A stretch of DNA of 13,069 nt from CAJXCL01 sp964394335 (GTDB lineage Bacteria > Nitrospinota > Nitrospinia > CAJXCL01): assembly GCA_964394335.1 (NCBI GenBank), contig CAYMVZ010000074.1:1-13069 (forward strand), read 5' to 3'. Within the stretch, counting starts at the first letter, position 1. Every line of letters starts with the position of its first letter. Positions 1-7,277 of this stretch are shown here, piece after piece. The notes beneath the pieces were generated by a model, which had not been told where the DNA came from, ran no database searches, and saw only the letters and a program-made list of their open reading frames with translations. Made by a program: the position numbers and the translations under genes.

Positions 1-192
1 GTGGGTGCCTGGTCGATGGTAGACATCTACCTGCTTGCCATGCTGGTAGCATTGGTCAAATTTGGCTTTTTGACAACCATACTGCCCGGTATCGGCGCAA
101 CGTTCTTTGGCGCTGTGGTTGTTACCACAATGTTTGCCGCACATGCTTTCGACCCCAGACTGATTTGGGACAATACTGGAAGGCTTAAATGA
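1..192 (+). CDS. pqiA: PqiA/LetA-like membrane protein, C-terminal end (partial)
   Basis: This is the last 63 residues of an integral membrane protein; the 5' part lies before the window, so the GTG at base 1 is just an internal Val codon. The residues WSMVD, then two hydrophobic stretches (about residues 8-28 and 30-47), then the ending FDPRLIWD are what I recognise as the C-terminus of the paraquat-inducible protein A family (PqiA, YebS/LetA). In that family the protein sits in the inner membrane and partners an MCE-domain protein to move lipid across the periplasm. The neighbour fits: the TGA at 190-192 overlaps the ATG of the PqiB-like gene as ATGA, implying translational coupling. Family assignment rests on the short tail plus context; PqiA and LetA cannot be told apart here. 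Confidence 0.85.
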   Translation: MGAWSMVDIYLLAMLVALVKFGFLTTILPGIGATFFGAVVVTTMFAAHAFDPRLIWDNTGRLK

Positions 193-758
193 TGGATACC
201 CATACTGACTCAGACGTAGCCACAACCGCTCCCTCACCCGACGTCAAAAAAAAATCCGGACCTTCCATTGTCTGGCTGGTCCCCCTAATCACCGCCATTA
301 TTGGAGGTTGGCTCATCATCAAAACTCTTTCGGAGCAGGGACCAGAGATCACTATCACTTTCAAGTCTGCGGAAGGGCTCGAGGCCGGCAAGACCAAGAT
401 TAAGTACAAGGAAATTGAGATTGGTGTGGTGGACTCGGTGCATTTCAGCAAAGACTTTTCCAATGTTATTCTGAAGGCCAGCATCGCCAAGGAGGCGTCG
501 CTGTTCCTTCGACGTGATACCCGCTTTTGGGTGGTTAAGCCCCGACTCAGCATGCGGGGAGTATCAAACTTAAGCACTTTACTTTCGGGGGTTTATATAG
601 AAATCGAGCCGGGTCATGGGGCGCCTCATAAAAATTTTGTCGGACTTGAGGTGGCACCGGTAATAAGGCCGATGTGCCGGGAAAGAGGATTGTACTTCTG
701 GCAGCGAAGCTCGGATCTATCGACACTGGTTCACCCATCTACTATCAGGGCGTTTTAG
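189..758 (+). CDS. pqiB: PqiB-like MCE protein, N-terminal fragment of a frameshifted gene
   Basis: The N-terminal part of an MCE-family (MlaD/PqiB) protein. After a short polar N-terminus, residues about 26-45 (GPSIVWLVPLITAIIGGWLI) form the single inner-membrane anchor. The first MCE domain follows at about 50-145, with typical elements EGLEAGKTKIKYKEIEIG, RFWVVKPR and GVSNLSTLLSGVYIEI. Homology stops at about residue 159 (VAPVI); the remaining 30 residues (RPMCRERG onwards to the TAG) are out-of-frame nonsense. The true continuation is in the frame of the next entry. ATG 189 overlaps the upstream stop; ATG 192 is an equally possible start. PqiB proteins carry three MCE rings plus a C-terminal helical needle and form a hexameric tunnel across the periplasm. 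The combined reading would be close to 600 residues, slightly longer than E. coli PqiB. Confidence 0.85.
   Translation: MMDTHTDSDVATTAPSPDVKKKSGPSIVWLVPLITAIIGGWLIIKTLSEQGPEITITFKSAEGLEAGKTKIKYKEIEIGVVDSVHFSKDFSNVILKASIAKEASLFLRRDTRFWVVKPRLSMRGVSNLSTLLSGVYIEIEPGHGAPHKNFVGLEVAPVIRPMCRERGLYFWQRSSDLSTLVHPSTIRAF
657..674 (+). other. One-base frameshift site in the pqiB-like gene
   Basis: Frame 1 reads V-I at 660-665 (GTA ATA) and then loses homology. The other frame reads K-A-D-V-P-G-K-R from 665 (AAG GCC GAT). One extra A after ATA would give GTA ATA AAG GCC and restore a continuous PqiB reading. The site is a short A run (ATAAGG for ATAAAGG), typical of a slippage mutation or a sequencing or assembly error. 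It does not match the X XXY YYZ slippery heptamer, so programmed frameshifting is not supported. Confidence 0.85.
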
Positions 759-1984
759 CCGGTGAGGTTCTCGGTTACGAGCTTGGAACCGACCGGAAGA
801 GCGTTTTCATCCACGCCTTCGTTAAGTCCCCATACGACGAACTTGTTCAAAGTAACACACGCTTCTGGAATGTTAGCGGGGTTGACGTTGAGGTTGGAAC
901 AGAAGGCATCAAAGTTCGGTCGGAATCGCTCCAAACCATTATCTTCGGTGGAATCACCTTTGATACCCCGATTACTCTGGAACGTGTGAAGAAAGATGTT
1001 GAAGGTCTGGTATTCACTCTCTATGATAATTTCGAGAGTATCCAGGAGAAATCCTTTGTTAAGAAAATTATTTTTATTCTCTTTTTTAAAGAGTCCATCC
1101 GGGGCCTTAACGTAGGTGCTCCTGTTGAGTTCAAGGGGATAAAGGTCGGATCGGTAGTGGACGTAAGACTTGAATTTGACAAACGTGACTCCTCCTTCCG
1201 GATTCCGGTACTGATAGAGATAGAACCCCAACGAATCATTGAACGAGAGATAATTGAAGTTTCATCACCATACGAGACTTTGAAAAATCTGGTTGATCAT
1301 GGCTTGCGGGCCCGTTTACAAACCGGCAGCATCCTGACCGGACAACTTTTAGTAGAGTTAGGCATGCATCCTGACACCCCCATCCACTTAGCGAACGAGG
1401 CAGGACCCTACCCTGAGTTACCTACTATTCCACCAGCTAATTTCGAGCAGATAACCAATTCTATGAAAAATATTCTCGCCAAGGTAGAAAAAGTGGATTT
1501 GGACAAGATCGGTATGGAACTTCTGGAGGCCCTTCAGCAAGCCAACAGGCTGGTCAGCGGACCGGAACTGCGAGGAATTGTCAAAGGGGCAAACAAACTG
1601 ATGAACTCACAGGAAATCCAGGAAACTATCAAAGGAGCAAACAAGCTGGTCAACTCAAAGGACATTGAGGACTCCATACACAATCTTAAGGAATCGTTGC
1701 ATTCATTCAAAAGTATCTTGCACAAATTGGATAAGCGCGCAGAACCGATTGCTGTAAACCTTGAACAGGCCATTGGGGCAGGCCATCATGCCTTGGAAAA
1801 GGCCCGGGTTACTTTAGGTTTAATCGACGAGGTGCTTAAACCTGAATCGCCCCTTCAGTTTAGGTTCAATCAGTTAACCGAAGAGTTGGCTGAGACAGCC
1901 CGTTCTATCCGTGCCCTCTTGGATATGTTAGAGCGAAATCCAAACTCTATTATATTCGGAAAAAAACCCTCAGGAGAGAAATGA
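674..1984 (+). CDS. pqiB: PqiB-like MCE protein, C-terminal fragment (MCE 2-3 and helical needle)
   Basis: The downstream two thirds of the same MCE gene. Homology actually begins before the GTG at 674, at codon 665 (K-A-D-V-P-G-K-R). The second MCE domain spans residues about 4-97 (LGSIDTGSPIYYQG, NTRFWNVSGVDV). The third spans about 130-243 (IRGLNVGAPVEFKGIKVG, GLRARLQTGSILTGQ). The last 180 residues are polar and helix-rich, ending in a conserved-looking LDMLERNPNSIIFGK, which fits the coiled-coil needle of PqiB. A 16-residue internal repeat (VKGANKL / IKGANKL) lies in this segment. The TGA overlaps the next ATG as ATGA, so the lipoprotein gene is translationally coupled. No convincing ribosome binding site sits before the GTG. 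I read this as half of one gene rather than an independent gene; if the frameshift is real, the operon probably lacks a functional MCE tunnel. Confidence 0.87.
   Translation: MPGKRIVLLAAKLGSIDTGSPIYYQGVLAGEVLGYELGTDRKSVFIHAFVKSPYDELVQSNTRFWNVSGVDVEVGTEGIKVRSESLQTIIFGGITFDTPITLERVKKDVEGLVFTLYDNFESIQEKSFVKKIIFILFFKESIRGLNVGAPVEFKGIKVGSVVDVRLEFDKRDSSFRIPVLIEIEPQRIIEREIIEVSSPYETLKNLVDHGLRARLQTGSILTGQLLVELGMHPDTPIHLANEAGPYPELPTIPPANFEQITNSMKNILAKVEKVDLDKIGMELLEALQQANRLVSGPELRGIVKGANKLMNSQEIQETIKGANKLVNSKDIEDSIHNLKESLHSFKSILHKLDKRAEPIAVNLEQAIGAGHHALEKARVTLGLIDEVLKPESPLQFRFNQLTEELAETARSIRALLDMLERNPNSIIFGKKPSGEK
1580..1675 (+). repeat. 48-bp in-frame direct repeat in the needle region
   Basis: Two adjacent 48-bp units (1580-1627 and 1628-1675) agree at 36 of 48 positions by hand count. 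They encode two 16-residue units beginning VKGANKLMNS and IKGANKLVNS. A third, more diverged unit (IHNLKESLHSF) may follow. The repeat lies in the predicted helical C-terminus of the MCE protein and could alter needle length without breaking frame. Confidence 0.75.
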
Positions 1985-2619
1985 TGTTACATTCATTTTT
2001 ACAAATTCGTTTATCTATAGTTTTCGTATTGGCGGGGAGCTTTTTGTCCGGCTGTGTTACTACAGACACCCCGACCACCAGGTTCTATGTTCTTAATCCG
2101 TTGGATTCCGGCGTTAGCATTTTAAGCAATGCAGACCAGAATGACTCTTTGTCCGTGGAGGTTGCATCGCTTCGCTTACCCCAGTATCTGGAAAGGCCGC
2201 AGATCGTCACCCGAAGCAGTAGAAACCAGTTGCAGCTCGCGGAATTCCATCAATGGGGAGGAAACCTACGAAAGAATATGATGCGGGTTCTCGCCAAAAA
2301 CTTATCTCAACTTCTTGGCACTACACATATCGCGATTTCACCCCATCGTCCCCCAACTCCTTCTGACTTTCTTGTTGAATTGGAGGTCATGCAGTTTGAG
2401 AGAGATTCCGATGGAAAGGTCCGTCTTTCCGCCCAGTGGCGTTTAACGCGAGGTAAGGACCAGAAACCCCTGGCAATTCAAATCACTAACCTGACAAGTC
2501 CGGCGATCCCTACTGACCGAGACTTCGAACAGACCGTTTCAGACATGAGTTCGCTTATGGGTGAGTTAAGTCAAATTATTGGTCGGGAAATCCTAAAAAA
2601 TGTTAACGGGGGAACTTGA
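1981..2619 (+). CDS. pqiC: PqiC-like ABC-transport auxiliary lipoprotein
   Basis: A 212-residue lipoprotein of the PqiC/YmbA family (DUF330, ABC-type transport auxiliary lipoprotein). The signal peptide spans residues 1-24 and ends in the lipobox LSGC, with the lipidated Cys at 25. The +2 residue is Val, not Asp, so the Lol pathway would send it to the outer membrane. After it comes the family opening TTRFYVLNPLD, then SLRLPQYLERPQIVTR and LAEFHQWGGNLRKNMMRVLAKNL, the parts I recognise best. In PqiABC systems this lipoprotein forms the outer-membrane docking ring for the PqiB needle. The ATG overlaps the upstream stop, with GGAG a few bases before; ATG 1984 is an alternative start. The next gene begins three bases after the stop, so the genes are probably co-transcribed. 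Confidence 0.9.
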   Translation: MMLHSFLQIRLSIVFVLAGSFLSGCVTTDTPTTRFYVLNPLDSGVSILSNADQNDSLSVEVASLRLPQYLERPQIVTRSSRNQLQLAEFHQWGGNLRKNMMRVLAKNLSQLLGTTHIAISPHRPPTPSDFLVELEVMQFERDSDGKVRLSAQWRLTRGKDQKPLAIQITNLTSPAIPTDRDFEQTVSDMSSLMGELSQIIGREILKNVNGGT

Positions 2620-2622
2620 TCT

Positions 2623-3585
2623 ATGCGCAAGTTACGGGTTGAGAGTTGCGGGTTACGGCTTATTGCCAACTGCTTACTGCTTACTGCTTACTACCTACTG
2701 TTTTTTTCCAATTATGCCCAAGCTGATGAGAATTTGACAGGACGTCACTTCATGGATGAGGTTTTCAAACGCCACGAAATGTTCCCTTACGTTTTTGAAG
2801 AGCAGACCATGATTCTTATGGATAATGCTGGAAACCGGGATGTCAGGAAGATACGCCGATTCTCCCGGGTGGAAAAGGATAAAACAGTCAAATATCTTTT
2901 AGTCCTTGATAACCCGCTTGAGGTTAACGGAGTCGCATTGTTGGCAATTCACCAAAACTCAGGAGAAGGAGAAAGTGGGATATATCTGCCCGCATTAGGG
3001 AAAGAACTAAAATTCAACGTTGGGAATAGCAGAGGCAGCTATTTTCTGGGCACTGACTTTGCCATTGAGGATCTGGCGGCAGAGGTTTTATCAGATTTTC
3101 GTTATGTCCGTGTAGCTGATCAGAAGATCAACAAAATCGATCATTATGTAATTGAAGCCTTTCCTCAGAACAAGAAGATTGAACAGACTACGGGTTATAG
3201 CCTGCGCCGTCACTTCATTCGACCAGACAATTTTTTCATTGTCCGTACTGATTATTTCGACCGTCGTGGGCGATTTTTAAAACGCCAGACCAACCACGAT
3301 CTTAAAAAAGTGGATGGAGACATGTGGCGTGCAAATATGATCTTGATGGAAAATCAGAAGGAGCGGCATAAGACGTTGATCAAGATTAATCGGCGGGTCT
3401 TTTCCCACGATTACGTGCCGGCGGAGATGTTTACCTCTACCTGGCTTCTGGAAAACCGCCATATTCTGGGCAAAGGTAAGCGTCTATTGCAGGATATCTC
3501 GCGACCTTCCGAGGACAACGATGACGTTCTACCGAGTGACCCGCTGACCGATGCACGGCAAGAGCCAAAAGACAGTAAGGAGTAG
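2623..3585 (+). CDS. LolA-like outer-membrane lipoprotein-sorting protein
   Basis: A 320-residue exported protein of the LolA-like superfamily, of the type usually annotated 'outer membrane lipoprotein-sorting protein' and often found beside MMPL/RND transporters. The signal peptide is residues 1 to about 34: a basic start (MRKLR), a hydrophobic core around 14-29, and a signal peptidase I site ending A-Q-A. The mature part has the family's stretch GESGIYLPALGKELKFNVG followed by YFLGTDFAIEDL. Such proteins adopt an open beta-barrel-like fold that binds a lipid or acyl chain in the periplasm, so it may hand substrate to or from the exporter encoded next. The DNA for residues about 4-27 consists of degenerate 7-bp repeats, so the signal peptide appears to derive from a repeat array. 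The acidic C-terminal 30 residues are probably disordered. It is not LolA itself; the exact cargo is unknown. Confidence 0.82.
   Translation: MRKLRVESCGLRLIANCLLLTAYYLLFFSNYAQADENLTGRHFMDEVFKRHEMFPYVFEEQTMILMDNAGNRDVRKIRRFSRVEKDKTVKYLLVLDNPLEVNGVALLAIHQNSGEGESGIYLPALGKELKFNVGNSRGSYFLGTDFAIEDLAAEVLSDFRYVRVADQKINKIDHYVIEAFPQNKKIEQTTGYSLRRHFIRPDNFFIVRTDYFDRRGRFLKRQTNHDLKKVDGDMWRANMILMENQKERHKTLIKINRRVFSHDYVPAEMFTSTWLLENRHILGKGKRLLQDISRPSEDNDDVLPSDPLTDARQEPKDSKE
2631..2703 (+). repeat. Degenerate 7-bp repeats inside the signal-peptide coding region
   Basis: Two heptanucleotide clusters abut. The first is GTTACGG, GTTGAGA, GTTGCGG, GTTACGG at 2631-2658. The second, in the phase ACTGCTT, is ATTGCCA, three exact ACTGCTT, ACTACCT and ACTGTTT at 2662-2703. 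Since 7 is not a multiple of 3, gain or loss of one unit shifts the frame of the LolA-like gene; three units restore it. Confidence 0.85.
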
Positions 3586-3600
3586 ACAGATAGCAATACA

Positions 3601-3735
3601 ATAATGTCTAAAGTTGAAAGTGCTTAAAGTGAGCTAAAGTTTGAGAAGGTTTTAGCTGCTTGAAGTTTCTTAAAAAAAACATTTTATTGTTATTCCCGCG
3701 TTAAGAAAGCGGGAGTTTAAATTAGGTAATCGATT
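3601..3735 (+). repeat. Intergenic gap with TAAAGT motif repeats and a CCCGC hairpin
   Basis: The gap before the exporter gene holds TAAAGT three times (3609-3614, 3625-3630, 3635-3640), each with similar following bases, so it looks like a degenerate micro-repeat. A hairpin follows: ATTCCCGC at 3692-3699 pairs with GCGGGAGT at 3709-3716 (one G-U pair) around a 9-nt loop. There is no U tract after it, so it is a poor terminator. It could be an mRNA-stabilising or dispersed repeat element between co-transcribed genes. The AGGT at 3724-3727 is the only visible ribosome-binding-like sequence before ATG 3736. Confidence 0.5.
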
Positions 3736-6498
3736 ATGTTTTTCCGACTTATTATGTTTGGTGTGAACCACCGCCTAACCACTTTTTTATTTTTAGTGTT
3801 GGTTACCTTTGTCACAGGACTTGGTATCCCCAAACTCCGTGTGAACACCGGCTTCAACAGCCTGATTCCCCAAACCAACCCTGATGCACCTATCTATGAC
3901 CGAATAGTACAGGAGTTCGGCTCGGACAATCGTACGATCGTATACATTCGGGACACCAAACTCTGGACTCCGAGCAAGTTGGCTGCCCTGGAGGATTTAC
4001 ACTACACCCTGGAAGGACTCGATTTTGTCGAGCGTGTTGTCGATCTTTTCAATTTGCGCAGCATTCGCGGCACAGAGGGAAAGATTGATTCCAAGATTTT
4101 ATTGACGGAAGCCCCAAATGACCAGGCAACTATCGATCAAGCCCGGGCCAACGCACTTTATAATCCCCTAATTGTTAAAAATTTCATCTCGCGGGACGGT
4201 ACCGTGACGGCGTTGCTGGTTTCGGTACGCGAGGACTACAACGACGATAGCTTCGACCTCAGAGTCAACGAAACCCTGGAACGTGTCCTTGCACCAGCCC
4301 GATCAGTTTTCCAGGAAGTTTTTCAAGTGGGATCTCCACGAATAAACGCAGAGCTCAAAGCCACTCTATTCGATGATCTCACGCTCTTGGGACCATTGTC
4401 AGCATTTATGCTCGTGGCCGCAATCATCCTCTTTCTTCGCAGTTGGTTTGCCGCCCTGGTGCCTATTGCAACATCGGCACTGAGCATCGCATGGACTTTC
4501 GGAATAATGGGCTGGACAGGAATTCCCCTTAACATTCTGAGTGCTATGTTACCTTCCCTGGTCGTGGTAATTGGTTCAACTGAGGACATTCACATGATCG
4601 CTTCCTATTTACATGGGATATCAATAGAGGATAAGAATGACCGCACTTTTGCCACACGCTTTATGATGAAACATATGGGCATACCATTGATACTGACGAT
4701 TCTCACAACTGGGATTGGGTTTGCAAGTAATATGTTCAGCAACATCGGTCTCATCAAAGATTTCGCCACTTCATCCACCATAGCGATTGTAGCAAACGGT
4801 ATAATCACTATGCTGTTTGTACCTTTGGTTTCATCCTTAATAGGACCACGCAGTACTCGGATTTTTCGGAATGAAGAGGGGACTATCGGTGGCGTGCCCG
4901 GGCTGTTCGTTAATATATTCGGTTTTACAAACCGCTACTTTCCCAAGTCGATCCTGGTAGTAACAGCAATCCTCTGCGCCTTCTTTCTTTTTCACGCCTC
5001 CAAGCTTTACGTCACAAACGATCCTATGTCTTACTTCCAGAAGGATCAACCTCTCATCCGGGATACAAATAAGATTCATCGAGATCTTTCTGGAATAAAG
5101 GTTTTCTTCATCACGCTGGAATCTACCCAGGACAAGGCATTTCAACATCCCAAGAATATCGAAAAGCTGGTCGCTATCCAAAAGTTCCTGGAAAAGCAGG
5201 GGATATTTGATCACAGCATATCCATGGCCGATCACCTGTCTCTTGTTAACCGTGAATTCCACGGGAGTGATCCCAAGTACTTTAAACCACCGGAAAAACG
5301 TGATCTCGTAGCTCAATACCTACTCTTTTTTCACCGCCAAAACCTGGAAGGCTACGTGAGCCATGATTTTCGCCGTGCTAATATCGTTGTACGACACAAC
5401 GTCAGTGATTCCAATACCTTAAACCGACACGTTAATGAGCTCAAGGAAGTAGTGCCGGAAATTGTTGGAAGCGAAATTAAGGCCTATATTGTCGGTGAAA
5501 ACCTGATGATCAACGCCGCCGCCGAAAGCCTCCTCGCAGCCCAGATCAAATCCCTCGTAATTTTACTCTGTGTGATCTTTTTGATAATATCGGCCATGTT
5601 TACTTCCTTTAAAGGCGGGTTCATCTCTCTCATACCTAACATGATCCCGATCATTCTGATGTTCGGCGTCATGGGGCTTCTGGAAATCCCCTTGAACCCC
5701 GGGACTGCTATGGTAGCGGTTATCGCTATTGGAATCGCGATAGACGGGACCATTCATCTCTTTTCCAACTACAACGATCTATGCAGGCGAACCTCCAATT
5801 ATGAAAAAGCGGTACATACTACAGTTCAGGAAGAGGCCATTCCAATGGTAGCTACCAGCCTGGCACTCTCACTGGGGTTCGGCATTCTCCTTTTATCCAA
5901 TTTCACTGTAATTGCTCAATTTGGCGCTATGTCCGCGGCCACTATGCTTTTCGCGCTCTTCGCCAACCTTTTGATTACACCCATTATCATGTCGCGGGTC
6001 CGCTTAGTAGGGCTCTACCAAATTCTGGCCTTATCCATGCAGAAAGAGATCCTTAAAAAAAGCCCTCTTTTCCAGGGAATGACTAACTACCAGATGCGCA
6101 AAGCGATCCTTATCTCAGAGACTCACGAGTTCAAGAAAGGGGATTTGCTGGTAGAGCAGGGAACAGTTGGACGGAGCATGTACCTTATTCTATCCGGCAA
6201 AGTTGAGATAATACGGCAAGTCAGGGGCGAGAAAAAACGCATTACAACATTAAACGCTGGTGATATTTTTGGAGAAATCAGTTATATTACTTCTACAAAT
6301 AGAACTGCCGATGTACAGGCGTTAACACCTGTAGAGGCGCTGCGGTTCGATTATCAGAAGCTCAATAAAGATTTAAAGTTCTTTCCTCATCTCATAGCCA
6401 AACTCAATTTTAATATCAGCTTTATTCTCGGTAAGCGATTGGCTGACTTGCTGGAAAGTATGGCTCCTCGACCAGAGAAAAAAGAGAACCCCGAATAG
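3736..6498 (+). CDS. MMPL/RND-family exporter fused to a cyclic-nucleotide-binding domain
   Basis: A 920-residue inner-membrane protein. Residues 1-760 are an MMPL/RND transporter of the HpnN-like lipid/hydrophobe type. TM1 lies near 12-31, then a periplasmic domain to about 210, TM2-6 to about 375, TM7 at about 402-420, a second periplasmic domain to about 610, and TM8-12 to about 755. The expected acidic intramembrane motifs are present: GSTEDIH (D284) and GIAIDGTIH (D670), typical of proton-driven RND pumps. Residues about 768-900 form a CAP-type cyclic-nucleotide-binding domain (SPLFQGMTNYQM, FKKGDLLVEQGTVG, MYLILSGKVEI). Its phosphate-binding cassette is FGEISYITSTNRTADVQA, in which G846, E847 and R856 keep the key positions, so cAMP or cGMP binding is plausible. 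By topology the domain is cytoplasmic. The likely cargo is a lipid, and the LolA-like protein upstream is the likely partner; both are inferred. Confidence 0.9.
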   Translation: MFFRLIMFGVNHRLTTFLFLVLVTFVTGLGIPKLRVNTGFNSLIPQTNPDAPIYDRIVQEFGSDNRTIVYIRDTKLWTPSKLAALEDLHYTLEGLDFVERVVDLFNLRSIRGTEGKIDSKILLTEAPNDQATIDQARANALYNPLIVKNFISRDGTVTALLVSVREDYNDDSFDLRVNETLERVLAPARSVFQEVFQVGSPRINAELKATLFDDLTLLGPLSAFMLVAAIILFLRSWFAALVPIATSALSIAWTFGIMGWTGIPLNILSAMLPSLVVVIGSTEDIHMIASYLHGISIEDKNDRTFATRFMMKHMGIPLILTILTTGIGFASNMFSNIGLIKDFATSSTIAIVANGIITMLFVPLVSSLIGPRSTRIFRNEEGTIGGVPGLFVNIFGFTNRYFPKSILVVTAILCAFFLFHASKLYVTNDPMSYFQKDQPLIRDTNKIHRDLSGIKVFFITLESTQDKAFQHPKNIEKLVAIQKFLEKQGIFDHSISMADHLSLVNREFHGSDPKYFKPPEKRDLVAQYLLFFHRQNLEGYVSHDFRRANIVVRHNVSDSNTLNRHVNELKEVVPEIVGSEIKAYIVGENLMINAAAESLLAAQIKSLVILLCVIFLIISAMFTSFKGGFISLIPNMIPIILMFGVMGLLEIPLNPGTAMVAVIAIGIAIDGTIHLFSNYNDLCRRTSNYEKAVHTTVQEEAIPMVATSLALSLGFGILLLSNFTVIAQFGAMSAATMLFALFANLLITPIIMSRVRLVGLYQILALSMQKEILKKSPLFQGMTNYQMRKAILISETHEFKKGDLLVEQGTVGRSMYLILSGKVEIIRQVRGEKKRITTLNAGDIFGEISYITSTNRTADVQALTPVEALRFDYQKLNKDLKFFPHLIAKLNFNISFILGKRLADLLESMAPRPEKKENPE

Positions 6499-6517
6499 GG
6501 AACGGTTAAATGGAGAA

Positions 6518-7210
6518 CTACATGTGTCCAGAATTTTCAATTGCCTCAGCCACTTCATCCAGGTTTTCGCAAACATAATCTGCGTCCTCAAATTCCAGAT
6601 TTTGATTTAATTTATTCCTAACAATAACACAGGGAATGCCGGCTTCTTTGCTCGCTATCAGTCCCTTTTCAGCATCTTCTAAAACAAGGAGTTTGTCCGG
6701 CTCTATCCCCAGCATTTTCGCTGTTTTAATAAAGATATCCGGAGCTGGTTTTTCTCTCTGAGCGGATTCTTTACCCATGATCAGGTGGAAAGTATTTCCG
6801 TAACCGTTTAAATCCAATATGGATCTAATATCTTCATTTCTTGAGCCGGAGGCAATGGCCAGCTTGTATCCAGCTAATTTAGTCGAACGGATAAGTCTTT
6901 CTGCTAAAGGGAAAAAACGTATATCCCCATTCCTGCAAAACTCAGAATAGACTATGAATTTTTTTTTGCGAATCTCTTTGGCATCTAATCCCTTTAATTT
7001 ATACCTGTCGATTTCTCCTTGCGCGCCCTTCCCTTTGGAAGTAAACTCAACCCAGTATTCATCCTGGTTTATTGTATGTCCATATTCCTGGAAAACCGCA
7101 TTATAAGCCTTGTAATGAAAAGGTTCTGAATCCACAAGAAGGCCGTCAAAATCAAATATAATTCCTCTACGGGATTTAATTAGCTTCTTTAATTTTTGTT
7201 CTTTATCCAT
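6518..7210 (-). CDS. HAD-superfamily hydrolase, beta-phosphoglucomutase/phosphatase-like
   Basis: A 230-residue cytoplasmic HAD hydrolase of subfamily IA. Motif I is FDFDGLLVDSEP, with nucleophile D20 and acid/base D22. A helical cap follows at about 30-95. Motif II is IASGS (S121), the motif III lysine is K144 in REKPAPDIF, and motif IV is LEDAEKG (E168, D169). All catalytic residues are present, so the enzyme should be active. DGxxVDSEP with a small helical cap is shared by beta-phosphoglucomutases, 2-deoxyglucose-6-phosphatases and pseudouridine-5'-phosphatase-type enzymes; the substrate cannot be read from sequence. It faces the exporter gene tail to tail with 19 bp between the stops, and is divergent from the TIGR02757 gene across a 67-bp AT-rich spacer that must hold both promoters. 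The start context is weak (only a GAG before the ATG). Confidence 0.88.
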   Translation of the reverse strand: MDKEQKLKKLIKSRRGIIFDFDGLLVDSEPFHYKAYNAVFQEYGHTINQDEYWVEFTSKGKGAQGEIDRYKLKGLDAKEIRKKKFIVYSEFCRNGDIRFFPLAERLIRSTKLAGYKLAIASGSRNEDIRSILDLNGYGNTFHLIMGKESAQREKPAPDIFIKTAKMLGIEPDKLLVLEDAEKGLIASKEAGIPCVIVRNKLNQNLEFEDADYVCENLDEVAEAIENSGHM

Positions 7211-7277
7211 TCACTCAGGTCTTGTAATGATTTCTGAAATTCTATTATTATATTAACAAAATGCAAAGTAAAATAAA

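Noticed and set aside
657..680. Programmed -1 ribosomal frameshift in the pqiB-like gene
   Set aside because: There is no X XXY YYZ slippery heptamer and no obvious downstream stem, and the family does not use frameshifting. A lost A in a short A run is simpler.
755..1231. Long minus-strand open frame (158 codons) opposite the MCE gene
   Set aside because: It lies fully opposite strong MCE homology, has no recognisable motif, and is explained as the antisense shadow of the real gene.
3609..3660. CRISPR-like array from the TAAAGT motifs
   Set aside because: Repeats are only 6 bp with spacings of 16 and 10, and there are no cas genes; this is a degenerate micro-repeat.
4837..5316. Minus-strand open frame (159 codons) inside the exporter gene
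   Set aside because: It is the antisense of a clearly conserved RND coding region and has no start signal or known domain.
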